The notes under the pieces: model-generated
The model's database searches: none
Told to the model about the DNA's origin: nothing
The model's input: only the letters and a program-made list of their open reading frames with translations
Program-made: the position numbers and the translations under genes
Shown: positions 1-6,378 of the stretch, in pieces
Position numbering within the stretch: the stretch's first letter is position 1
Layout: each line of letters opens with the position of its first letter
NCBI GenBank assembly: GCA_038222915.1
Contig: JBBRHH010000323.1
Span: 1 to 7,067 of the forward strand
Direction of reading: 5' to 3'
Length of the DNA: 7,067 nt
Source: JBBRHH01 sp038222915
GTDB taxonomy: Bacteria; Planctomycetota; Phycisphaerae; Tepidisphaerales; Tepidisphaeraceae

Positions 1-1
1 G

Positions 2-91
2 GATCTCCCCGCCACCGCGGTCATTGAAGAATCCGGGCCAGGCCTCGGATTCCCTGTGGTTGTGCCTGACCGATCTGGCGACGTCGGTTAA
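2..91 (+). CDS. C-terminal stub of an unrecognised protein (family member 1 of 3)
   Basis: An open frame enters from the left edge and ends at a TAA at 89-91, giving 29 residues that include VIEESGPGLGFPVVVP and end DRSGDVG. The rest of the gene lies outside the window. It is called as coding because a near-identical peptide ends the next gene. Over 48 aligned bases (20-67 against 736-783), 40 match and six of the eight differences are silent, as expected when the protein sequence is under selection. The function is unknown. By analogy with its two neighbours it is probably a small membrane protein whose tail carries this signature, but no membrane segment is visible in the part seen here. 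Confidence 0.6.
   Translation, partial: DLPATAVIEESGPGLGFPVVVPDRSGDVG
20..67 (+). repeat. Conserved tail module, copy 1
   Basis: These 16 codons encode VIEESGPGLGFPVVVP. They match 736-783 at 40 of 48 bases. Six of the eight differences are silent third-position changes, which points to duplication followed by purifying selection. This is a protein-level repeat within coding sequence, not a mobile element. Confidence 0.6.
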
Positions 92-156
92 ACTACCCTC
101 ATCAGGTCGGGGGTTTGAGAGCGCTCGGCAGTGTTTCCTTCGCGCGGGTCATCGTC

Positions 157-792
157 ATGCGATTTCGCTCCGCTCATGCACTGTTCCTTCTTCTCACTGT
201 CTTTTTCATCGCGCTCTGGATCGATCCAACCGGACCCTTTCGAGGCCACGGTGGCGGGTGGACCGCGGACCAGAGAAGATTCATGTTGATCTCGGTCCCA
301 GTTGTGGCAGTCCTAGCCATCATCGGAATACTGAAGCAGTCTTATTTTGATTTCAAATACGGCCGGTACGCGTCATATCCCTTTACATTTGTGCATAAGC
401 GAGTGGGTCATATACCGATTCACGGGCGTGGCCAATGCGTTGTTGCATATCGGTGGATGCGGCCGGGGCAATTGGAACAGCGCGGCTTGGGAACAGAAAG
501 GTTTAAGCGGACTTCCTCCAAGTTGTTCGTGCAGCATCTATACGGCGGCATGCGTCACGCAGATCCGCTCAATGATAACGATCGAAAGTGGCAGGATGTC
601 GTGGTTACAGAGCGAGGTCGGTGGGAGTTGCGGATCTGCTTTTCAATTTGCACCGGGTCCGATCGCGAACACGATGCTGGGATCGCCATTCGAGTTCGAG
701 GTGCCGTCCGCGCGCTGCATCTTCCAGCCGATATCGTCATCGAAGAATCCGGCCCCAGCCTTGGATTCTCTGTGGTCGTTCCTGAAGAATAA
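157..792 (+). CDS. Unrecognised two-pass membrane protein with conserved PVVV-type tail (member 2 of 3)
   Basis: This is a 211-residue protein of no family I recognise. The start chosen is ATG 157, because it gives a short basic N-terminus (MRFRSAH) directly before a hydrophobic stretch at residues 8-22. A TTG at 115 would add 14 residues with no better ribosome site. A second hydrophobic stretch at about 43-59 follows a short glycine-rich loop. A long basic, polar tail (60-211) is then probably cytoplasmic. The tail ends with VIEESGPSLGFSVVVPEE, matching the end of the upstream gene and, more weakly, the downstream one. The upstream stop is 65 bases before the ATG, and the next gene starts 12 bases after this stop, so co-transcription is likely. 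No catalytic motif or cysteine pattern was seen. Another frame is open across 347-859, but it lacks the family tail. Confidence 0.6.
   Translation: MRFRSAHALFLLLTVFFIALWIDPTGPFRGHGGGWTADQRRFMLISVPVVAVLAIIGILKQSYFDFKYGRYASYPFTFVHKRVGHIPIHGRGQCVVAYRWMRPGQLEQRGLGTERFKRTSSKLFVQHLYGGMRHADPLNDNDRKWQDVVVTERGRWELRICFSICTGSDREHDAGIAIRVRGAVRALHLPADIVIEESGPSLGFSVVVPEE
736..783 (+). repeat. Conserved tail module, copy 2
   Basis: These 16 codons encode VIEESGPSLGFSVVVP, two residues different from copy 1 (Gly to Ser and Pro to Ser). Only two glutamates and the stop codon follow. Confidence 0.6.
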
Positions 793-804
793 TCTGCCCA
801 CCAT

Positions 805-1262
805 ATGCGATTGCAGGTCAAGCCCATCCACCTCGTCCATCCCGCCATCGTGGCATTGATGGCGTTCATCGCTTACGGACCGGCCGAACGTCTCCGAAAG
901 TCGGTCGTCGATTTTCGCGGCAAGCCCAGCCTGTTCGGATTTCTCTTCATCACCTTCTGGCTCCTCTGGATCACGATGATTTTTGTCCACTTGGTGCATA
1001 GATCTCAGGAGCGTGGCTGGCCCAAGGCGCGAAAGACCTACGAATCCATCATCGCCAACCAGCAGTCTGGCCACATCCCTGAGCGGTCGCGGCCGCGGGT
1101 TCTTTTGGCACTCTCCACCGGCCATGCGTTCCTTCCGGCTGGGCGCTTTGAGCCATTGCTCACGTCCAATGAACTCGCCATCGACAGGCGATCATCGACC
1201 AGTCTGGCGGCGCGTTCGGGTTCCCAGTGGTGGTGCTTGATGAATCAAGCGATGGCGGATAG
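805..1262 (+). pseudogene. Two-pass membrane protein, frameshifted before its conserved tail (member 3 of 3)
   Basis: It starts at ATG 805, 12 bases after the previous stop, with no clear ribosome site. It reads MRLQVKPIHLVHPAIVALMAF, and has hydrophobic segments at about residues 8-24 and 43-61 followed by a basic region (HRSQERGWPKARK). This is the same layout as its upstream neighbour, although the sequence is very different. In the starting frame translation runs on to a stop at 1315-1317 without the signature. The frame of 1182-1262 instead reads RQAIIDQSGGAFGFPVVVL and stops at TAG 1260-1262, sharing 9 of 16 residues with member 1 and 8 of 16 with member 2. One missing base near 1177-1183 would join the two into a protein of about 152 residues. 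It could be a true pseudogene, a sequencing error or, less likely, recoding. Its end overlaps the convergent oxidoreductase gene by 18 bases. Confidence 0.5.
1191..1238 (+). repeat. Conserved tail module, copy 3 (out of frame with its gene)
   Basis: These 16 codons encode IIDQSGGAFGFPVVVL. Ile2, Ser5, Gly6, Gly10, Phe11 and the Val13-Val15 run are shared by all three copies. DESSDGG and a stop follow, resembling the DRSGDVG ending of member 1. The module's frame differs from that of the membrane segments encoded upstream in the same gene. Confidence 0.5.
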
Positions 1263-2432
1263 CTTTTGCTTCCCGATCAACCGCATCACGAGTGTGTCCA
1301 GCCCATCCACCGTCTGAACCAGCGACAGCGCCACGTCGCACCAAACAGGGCGAGACATCAGCATGGCCGCCCCACGACACACCATTTGTCGTGTCCGCCA
1401 GAGCGCATCGAACTGCCGGATCAACTCGCGCGATGACACCACACCATTCGTCCGAATCGCGTGATCGATCGCCTTCGCGGCAAGCTCCGCACTCTTGATC
1501 GCCAGGCCCATTCCCTCGCCGCCAATCGGCTCAATCGCTGCCACTGCATTCCCGACCGGCACAACGTTGCGCGGCCAATCCCGCCGCACCGCAAAGCGTG
1601 GCAGCGGCGACGCCAGCCACGGTCCCACGCGCGTTGCGTCGCCGAGTCGTTCCTTCATGCGCGCATTCTGCTCCATCATTCGCTCAAACAACCCATCCAG
1701 ATTTGCTGTTTCCCGTAGCCGCTCACGGGGCACGCTGAACGCAAGGTTCCATCGATTGCCCTCAATCGGTGCGAGACCCGCGTAATGACCAGAAAGCCCG
1801 AACAACTCAATCGCATCCGGCGGCGCATTCGCGTCGACAAAATGCCCCTTGATCCCCATATCCGCGGTTGGTGCCGGCCTCGCCGGCAACAGCGCCGACT
1901 TGCCGTCGGCGACGATCGCGTATCGCGCACGTAATGGGCGCAAGCTGTTCGTGCTGAGATCGCGAACTTGCACCGCAACTCCACTTTCGTCGCCAGTGAT
2001 CCCCTCACACCGTGCCGGCTGGATCAGCTCCGCGCCTGCGTTGGTCGCAGCCGTAAGGAGGACACTGTCGAGTTTCGCACGTGAAATGCCCCACATTGGC
2101 CGGGGCAATTTCAGTATGGCGGTTGCGCCACCCGGCGCGTGCAGGGCGGTATGGCAAAGAACAACAGGCCGAGCCGCACGCACCTCGGCGGCCAACCCGA
2201 CCTGGCCAAGCGTTTCGACCCCGAGATCGCTTAGACATTCCCCACACACCTTCTCACGCGGAAACCGATGCTGTTCCACAATTGCCAGCCGATGGCCGCG
2301 TTGGGCAAGCAGATAGGCAGCAACGCAGCCGGCCGGTCCTCCTCCGATGATTACGGCATCAAAATCCACGAGAAGATTGTAGCTCGGCAAAAGCTCCTTC
2401 AGGGCTTCTTCGAATCCATCTCGGCGAGCCAT
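1245..2432 (-). CDS. FAD-dependent oxidoreductase, geranylgeranyl-reductase/halogenase-like group
   Basis: A 395-residue flavoprotein, normal length for this group. With the ATG at 2432 as residue 1, the Rossmann dinucleotide-binding motif GGGPAG lies at 30-35, after a hydrophobic strand (DAVII). The ribose-binding acidic residue is Glu53 in IVEQ. FPREKVCGECLS (57-68) is the R-x-K-x-C-G-type motif typical of geranylgeranyl reductases and related FAD enzymes. VADGKS at 174-179 and VGNAVAAIEPIGGEGMG at 293-309 are the second and third FAD-contact motifs. The expected chemistry is reduction or oxidation of an unsaturated lipid or aromatic substrate, which cannot be identified here. The start is uncertain: ATG 2432 lies inside the upstream hydrolase gene (34-base overlap), while GTG 2369 begins right before the Rossmann strand, 29 bases past the hydrolase stop. 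Neither has a good ribosome site. The gene is probably co-transcribed and translationally coupled with the hydrolase. Confidence 0.9.
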   Translation of the reverse strand: MARRDGFEEALKELLPSYNLLVDFDAVIIGGGPAGCVAAYLLAQRGHRLAIVEQHRFPREKVCGECLSDLGVETLGQVGLAAEVRAARPVVLCHTALHAPGGATAILKLPRPMWGISRAKLDSVLLTAATNAGAELIQPARCEGITGDESGVAVQVRDLSTNSLRPLRARYAIVADGKSALLPARPAPTADMGIKGHFVDANAPPDAIELFGLSGHYAGLAPIEGNRWNLAFSVPRERLRETANLDGLFERMMEQNARMKERLGDATRVGPWLASPLPRFAVRRDWPRNVVPVGNAVAAIEPIGGEGMGLAIKSAELAAKAIDHAIRTNGVVSSRELIRQFDALWRTRQMVCRGAAMLMSRPVWCDVALSLVQTVDGLDTLVMRLIGKQKLSAIA

Positions 2433-3373
2433 TTGGCTGCGTCGGTGCACGCTTCGCGCGGCAGGAAGTGTCCACTGTCGTACCAGATCTGTTTTTTGGG
2501 CTCGGGACAGGCCGCGAAGAGGCGTTTGGAATGTTCCGGGGCGACGATTCCATCGGTCTTGCCGTTGAGGAAAAGGACCGGCTTGTCCGTGAAATGCTGC
2601 AATGATATGCGTGGATCGCAGGCCGACACCTTTGGGTCTTTCAGCGCTGCCTCGGGGATATCGAATGCCCCGCCCACCATCAGCACTATCGCCTTTACGC
2701 GCGGGTCGGCTGGGCCGGCGGTGCTGCTGATCCACGAACCCATCGAATAGCCCACCAGCCGGATGCCGGCCTTGGCGTCGATCTGCGGCAATTGTTCGGC
2801 CAGATCCATTAGCTGCCGCACGTCCACCACCGCCTGCTGATACAGGGGAAACCGCGTTTGCCTGCTGCCGGCGTCCGACATCTTCAACAAATCGCCCGGC
2901 CGTTCCCCGTGGCACGGCATGTCTGCTGCCAGGGTCGCATAGCCCTGTTCCGCAAGTGCCCAGGCAACTTGGCCGCAAACCTGGGCCTTGTTGCTCAAGA
3001 GGCCATGTGTCGCGATGACGAGTGGAAAGGGTCCCTTCTTGTCCCTGGGCGTGCACAGCAACACCGGGACGATCTCGCCGACGGTATCCTTGAAGCGGAT
3101 TTCCACCACATTGACCGGCCCAACCACCTTCGGCGCGGCGGGGGGTGTGGCTACTGGGTCGGGCGTATCGGCTGCCAGTTGAGGCGGCCGCGTTAAAAAC
3201 GCGACCTGTGCCTCCGTTGGCGTCGACTGTTCGACCACCAGCTTTGCAGGCCGTTTGTAATCAAAAAGGTGCCCATCCCAACCGTTTTCCTTTTCGGCGG
3301 CTCTCGCGTGTGAAGCACAGACCAGCAACGACAAGCCCGACAATGCCGCAATATTCCACATCGTGCGATTCAC
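2399..3373 (-). CDS. Exported alpha/beta hydrolase (dienelactone hydrolase/esterase-like)
   Basis: A 324-residue serine hydrolase that probably cleaves an ester outside the cytoplasm; the substrate is unknown. Numbering from GTG 3373, residues 1-25 form a signal peptide (basic start MNRTM, hydrophobic core IAALSGLSLLVCA, likely cleavage after SHARA). A Pro/Ala-rich linker at about 61-82 precedes the fold. The oxyanion-site His-Gly is at 123-124. The nucleophile elbow is GYSMG with Ser210, the acid is Asp274 in NGKTDG, and the base is His302 in DSGHF, so the triad is complete. GTG 3373 was chosen because GGGA lies five bases upstream. ATG 3361 or ATG 3421 are alternatives: the former shortens the signal peptide by four residues, the latter adds 16 and has no ribosome site. 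The gene leads the operon-like pair with the FAD oxidoreductase, suggesting, as inference only, that both act on one metabolite. Confidence 0.88.
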   Translation of the reverse strand: MNRTMWNIAALSGLSLLVCASHARAAEKENGWDGHLFDYKRPAKLVVEQSTPTEAQVAFLTRPPQLAADTPDPVATPPAAPKVVGPVNVVEIRFKDTVGEIVPVLLCTPRDKKGPFPLVIATHGLLSNKAQVCGQVAWALAEQGYATLAADMPCHGERPGDLLKMSDAGSRQTRFPLYQQAVVDVRQLMDLAEQLPQIDAKAGIRLVGYSMGSWISSTAGPADPRVKAIVLMVGGAFDIPEAALKDPKVSACDPRISLQHFTDKPVLFLNGKTDGIVAPEHSKRLFAACPEPKKQIWYDSGHFLPREACTDAAKWLAEMDSKKP

Positions 3374-3421
3374 GTAATTCCCATTCTTTGGTTTTGACGA
3401 ATCGATGTAAGTGGAAATCAT

Positions 3422-3671
3422 ACAGATATTTACATGAAATGATTATTATTCGGAAAAGCTCAACCCAAAGCGCTGTCCTTGTCGATCAGATAATCAGAAT
3501 TGCCGGTTATCGGACGTACAACAGCCGATGCCGTGCCGTTAGTATACGGTCGATAATGTTAATGTTTCTTGAATTGGGATATCGTCTTTCGTAGGCTACC
3601 GGCTCACGTTTGATTGATGCGGGCTTACAAGAGATCGCAAATAGAACAAAGGGACAGGCGGTCGCCATGTG
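3422..3671. promoter_or_regulatory. Divergent intergenic region between hydrolase and accA
   Basis: No convincing gene lies between the hydrolase and accA. The stretch is visibly richer in A and T than the flanking genes, notably 3421-3460 and 3540-3590, as expected for promoters firing in both directions. I could not fix a confident -35/-10 pair. A GATAAT hexamer at about 3551-3556 resembles a -10 box for the plus strand but has no good partner at 17 bases. The TTGAGC on the minus strand near 3460 also lacks a clear -10. A short GATAA/TTATC inverted repeat spans about 3489-3511. It could be an operator but is too short to claim. Confidence 0.4.
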
Positions 3672-3704
3672 ATGGCTTGCCAGCCGATTGAAATTTATGG
3701 CTGA
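3672..3704 (+). promoter_or_regulatory. Possible 10-codon leader frame overlapping the accA start
   Basis: The sequence ATGTGATGG at 3667-3675 contains an ATG followed at once by TGA, and a second ATG (3672) that reuses the last A of that stop. The second frame encodes MACQPIEIYG and stops at 3702-3704, just past the accA ATG at 3697. The only purine-rich ribosome-like site nearby, AGGCGG, lies five bases before ATG 3667 and ten before ATG 3672, while accA has none of its own. A leader that couples translation to accA is therefore possible, but chance occurrence is not excluded. Confidence 0.25.
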
Positions 3705-4749
3705 TCTTCTCTCACTGAACGAAGTTGAAACGTCCAAGCGCGCTGAGTCAGGCAACGGCGCTTCGCTGCGGCATGTGCTGGAGTTTGAGAAGCCGCTGGC
3801 CAAGCTTGAGCGTCAGATTCACGACCTTGAAGGGGTTCAATCCCAGAAACAATTGGATTATTCCCGAGAGCTTCGCCAGCTTCGCAACAACTACACGGCG
3901 CTGCTTCGGAAGACTTATGACAATCTCTCGGCTTGGGAGACGGTCCAGGTGGCGCGGCATCCTCAGCGGCCTCAGTTCAAAGATTACATCGAGATGATTT
4001 GCCGTGAGTTTCGCGAGATCCATGGCGACCGCACTTTTGGCGACGACCGCGCTATTCTGTGCGGTCTGGCGCGGCTGGGCGGGCATAAGGTGATGCTGAT
4101 TGGGCATCACAAGGGCCGGGATACCAAGGAAAAGATCGCGTGTAATTTCGGTCTGGCCCACCCTGAAGGGTATCGCAAGGCGCTTCGGGCCATGAAGCTG
4201 GCGGAGAAGTTTGGCCTGCCGGTGGTTACCTGGATCGACACTCCTGGAGCGTATCCCGGCATCGGCGCTGAAGAGCGCGGGCAGGCACAGTCCATTGCTG
4301 TGAATCTTATGGAAATGTCCCGGCTGCGGACTCCCATTGTGAGCATTGTTTGTGGTGAAGGCGGCAGCGGCGGGGCTTTGGGCATTGGCGTGGCCGACCG
4401 TGTGGCGATGATGGAATTTGCCTGGTACTCGGTTATTTCGCCGGAGGCGTGCTCGTCGATTCTGTTCAAGGGGAACGAGGCGGCGCCTCAGTTGGCCGAG
4501 AGTTTGAAGCTGACCAGCAAGCATCTCAAGCGGCTGGATCTGGTGGATACGGTGATCTCCGAACCGCTTGGGGGCGCTCATCGGGACCCGCATACGGCTG
4601 CCCATAACCTTGAGCAATATATCTCCAAGACGCTCCGCGATTTGAAACGATGCAAGACCGAGAACCTGCTCGAACGGCGCTATGCCAAGTTCCGCGAGAT
4701 GGGTGTGATTACCGAAAACGCCCGGCGTGCCGTGAAGGCCACTGCCTGA
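3697..4749 (+). CDS. accA: Acetyl-CoA carboxylase carboxyltransferase subunit alpha
   Basis: This is the alpha half of the carboxyltransferase that moves CO2 from biotin carrier protein to acetyl-CoA, making malonyl-CoA for fatty acid synthesis in the cytoplasm. It works with AccD, which is not in this window. The 350 residues align along their length with the roughly 319-residue E. coli AccA. An N-terminal helical part begins FEKPLAKLERQI, followed by ARHPQRP, GDRTFGDDRA (from Gly110), IDTPGAYPGIGAEERGQ (from Ile180), GEGGSGGALGIG (220-231) and EPLGGAHR near the end. The first 30 or so residues, before FEKPL, are extra relative to E. coli. ATG 3697 is preferred to TTG 3688, though neither has a clear ribosome site. 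The gene stands alone here, with its stop touching the stop of the convergent gene. The identification is secure; the exact start is less so. Confidence 0.97.
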   Translation: MADLLSLNEVETSKRAESGNGASLRHVLEFEKPLAKLERQIHDLEGVQSQKQLDYSRELRQLRNNYTALLRKTYDNLSAWETVQVARHPQRPQFKDYIEMICREFREIHGDRTFGDDRAILCGLARLGGHKVMLIGHHKGRDTKEKIACNFGLAHPEGYRKALRAMKLAEKFGLPVVTWIDTPGAYPGIGAEERGQAQSIAVNLMEMSRLRTPIVSIVCGEGGSGGALGIGVADRVAMMEFAWYSVISPEACSSILFKGNEAAPQLAESLKLTSKHLKRLDLVDTVISEPLGGAHRDPHTAAHNLEQYISKTLRDLKRCKTENLLERRYAKFREMGVITENARRAVKATA

Positions 4750-6201
4750 TCACGACTCGGAGGCGGCCGCCAGGGGGTCGGCTTCGGGGTCGGTTTCAAG
4801 AAGTCGCTCGCGGGCTCGGATGGCCAGCCGGAAGGCGGATCGGGTGCCCGCCATACCGATGAGGATGATCGCGAATTCAACAGGGTAAAGTATCCTCGAG
4901 CCGGCGCAGAAGGACGTGCCGGAAATGAAGAAGAAGTAGAGGAAAATCGCGCCAAACGCAGCAGTTGCCAAGGCGTCGCGTTTTCGGGTGGGGTCGGCGG
5001 AATAATCGCCGTCGTTGATCAGGTGTTCCAGAATTACAACCATGCCCAGCAGAATGATGGGGATTCTTGATCCCATCTGGAAGTAATTCAGCCAGAGCAT
5101 GAGTAAGCGAAATGGGCCGTGGGTCCGCAGCTGGTCGGGTGTCCAGGCCCAGCCGTCGGCGGCGCATGCGAACGAATTGCAGATCAGACCTTCGATGGCG
5201 TAAACAGGGTGGGCCTTAAGCACAACCATTGCTTCGGTTTTTTGACGCCTGGCGAGTTCGGCTGGCGTGACCCGTCCGGTGCATACGTCGTCCAGATCAC
5301 GGGTCATCGCTGTCTTCTGGCGGTCGAAGAGTGAGCGGATGTTGAGAAGGCCGACGCCGCCGCGTGCGAGGCGTTCTTCGGTGATTGGAACCATGAACTG
5401 CCGAAGATTCTGGGCGTCGACGGTGCAGAAGATCCATTCCCCGGTGGCGCGGTGATTGCGGTAGGACCAGAGGGCCACGACCAGAAGGGGGGAGAGGGCG
5501 ACGCTGGTCAACAGCCGCCATCGAACTGAACGATTGGCGATCTGGGCGAACAAGAATCCGGATATGAGAACAATGGGGGCAACGTACAGAAGTGCGGGCT
5601 TGACGAGCATGGCGAGGCAGAGCGCGAGGGCCGCGCCGAGATATAGGGAGCGTCCCTTCCTGAAGGCAGCGGCGAACAACAGGCCAAACGCGGCGACCAC
5701 GAGGAAGGCGAAGAGAAGATCGGAGAGCAGGATGCCGCTCAAACCGATGCCGGGGCATGAGAAGGCTGCAAGTAGGCCGCCCACGACGGCAAGCCGGCGG
5801 CTTTGAAATACGACTAGGCAGAGCAGGGCGGTGAGCGGCGGGATGAAGGAACCGAGAAAGGCCTGGGCATAGAGGATGGCGGGAATGCCGCTGGTGAAGC
5901 GAAAAAAGAGGGCGCAAAACGCCGGGTATCCCGGGGTCCGCAGCTGCGAGAAGAAGCGGGATTCGGCGTTATCGAGGTTGTATGCGTGACCTGGAGCAGC
6001 GAGGTTGTGCGCCAGATGGACGTATTCGCGTGTATCAAAATTGAAGTCGAAGATCTGGCGCTCAGAATTATCGGCAAGCGTCTGATGCGCAAGCAACAGG
6101 CGCAGGACCAGTGATACGGCCCAGATCGTGAGCAGCAGCGTTATTGTCCCACGAACCCTGTATGGTCGGGGCTGGTCGATTTTTGTTGTTGGGTTTGTCA
6201 C
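4750..6201 (-). CDS. Polytopic GT-C (GT39/PMT-like) membrane glycosyltransferase
   Basis: A 483-residue integral membrane protein with about nine to eleven hydrophobic segments. The first is GTITLLLTIWAVSLVLRLLL (18-37, from GTG 6201). The large first outer loop carries FDTREYVHLAHNL, with an acidic Asp56 and Tyr60, then LRTPGYPAF (87-95). This D...Y...R-x-P-G-Y-P arrangement is typical of GT-C enzymes that use polyprenyl-phosphate sugars to modify lipids or proteins outside the membrane. The donor and acceptor cannot be read from sequence. GTG 6201 is preferred because the hydrophobic core begins soon after and nothing upstream looks coding. TTG 6243 is possible. The coding frame stays open further upstream to 6855, but that part overlaps the dehydrogenase gene and reads as an antisense shadow. 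The C-terminus is rich in Glu, Asp and Ala. No sugar-nucleotide or polyprenyl-transfer partner gene is adjacent. Confidence 0.82.
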   Translation of the reverse strand: MTNPTTKIDQPRPYRVRGTITLLLTIWAVSLVLRLLLAHQTLADNSERQIFDFNFDTREYVHLAHNLAAPGHAYNLDNAESRFFSQLRTPGYPAFCALFFRFTSGIPAILYAQAFLGSFIPPLTALLCLVVFQSRRLAVVGGLLAAFSCPGIGLSGILLSDLLFAFLVVAAFGLLFAAAFRKGRSLYLGAALALCLAMLVKPALLYVAPIVLISGFLFAQIANRSVRWRLLTSVALSPLLVVALWSYRNHRATGEWIFCTVDAQNLRQFMVPITEERLARGGVGLLNIRSLFDRQKTAMTRDLDDVCTGRVTPAELARRQKTEAMVVLKAHPVYAIEGLICNSFACAADGWAWTPDQLRTHGPFRLLMLWLNYFQMGSRIPIILLGMVVILEHLINDGDYSADPTRKRDALATAAFGAIFLYFFFISGTSFCAGSRILYPVEFAIILIGMAGTRSAFRLAIRARERLLETDPEADPLAAASES

Positions 6202-6212
6202 CTGACCGGCGG

Positions 6213-6243
6213 GTAATAGTGGGAATTGGCGGCTATTTGTCAA
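6213..6243 (-). promoter_or_regulatory. Weak sigma70-like promoter candidate for the glycosyltransferase
   Basis: On the minus strand a perfect TTGACA (6238-6243) is followed after 19 bases by TATTAC (6213-6218, four of six matches to TATAAT). This would place the transcript start only a few bases before GTG 6201, implying a nearly leaderless mRNA. The spacer is long and planctomycete promoters are poorly defined, so this is tentative. Confidence 0.25.
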
Positions 6244-6310
6244 TCCGTGGAGCAAGAATCCAGCTATTCTCGGCCTATACGATGACGAATCCCGGCTGAC
6301 AAACAGCTGA

Positions 6311-6378
6311 ATGCGCCGGACAATGGGCCGATCTGTCCTGCGGCAAACAACCCGATCGAGCCGCTTGAATCGAGAACG
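6311..6378 (+). other. Disrupted N-terminal leader of the dehydrogenase (LEPR-XLL-like motif)
   Basis: ATG 6311 opens a basic peptide, MRRTMGRSVLRQ, but this frame ends at a TGA before 6410. The frame of the downstream dehydrogenase, followed upstream, reads NNPIEPLESRT and runs straight into MFSVPSGF, yet has no start codon before its stop at 6283-6285. One base missing around 6341-6347 would join the two as MRRTMGRSVLR-x-NNPIEPLESRTMFS. Basic residues followed by E-P-L-E-S-R-x-x-x-S are the usual beginning of planctomycete exported proteins carrying the LEPR-XLL-type motif. The real gene therefore probably starts at 6311, and the ATG at 6379 is internal. Confidence 0.45.

Noticed and set aside
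347..859. Alternative plus-strand frame of 170 residues across member 2
   Set aside because: It is rich in Ser, Cys and Pro, lacks the conserved tail, and overlaps both family members. The other frame is supported by homology at its end.
643..1125. Minus-strand open frame of 160 residues
   Set aside because: It is opposite two frames that share the tandem-family signature, and has an acidic/Arg-rich composition with no recognisable domain.
2433..3056. Upstream extension of the FAD oxidoreductase reading frame on the minus strand
   Set aside because: It lies antiparallel in codon phase within the hydrolase gene, is rich in Arg, Gly and Ser without domain character, and the Rossmann motif begins only near 2345. 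It is a shadow of the hydrolase.
3489..3511. GATAA/TTATC inverted repeat as an operator or terminator
   Set aside because: Only five base pairs with a 13-base loop and no U-tract; expected often by chance, so it is mentioned only within the intergenic entry.
3748..4617. Long minus-strand open frame of 289 residues opposite accA
   Set aside because: AccA is unambiguous on the plus strand. The opposite frame has the His/Arg/Gln-rich composition of an antisense shadow and no motif.
5297..5917. Minus-strand frame of 206 residues inside the glycosyltransferase
   Set aside because: Arg/Ser/Pro-rich shadow of the membrane protein in another frame.
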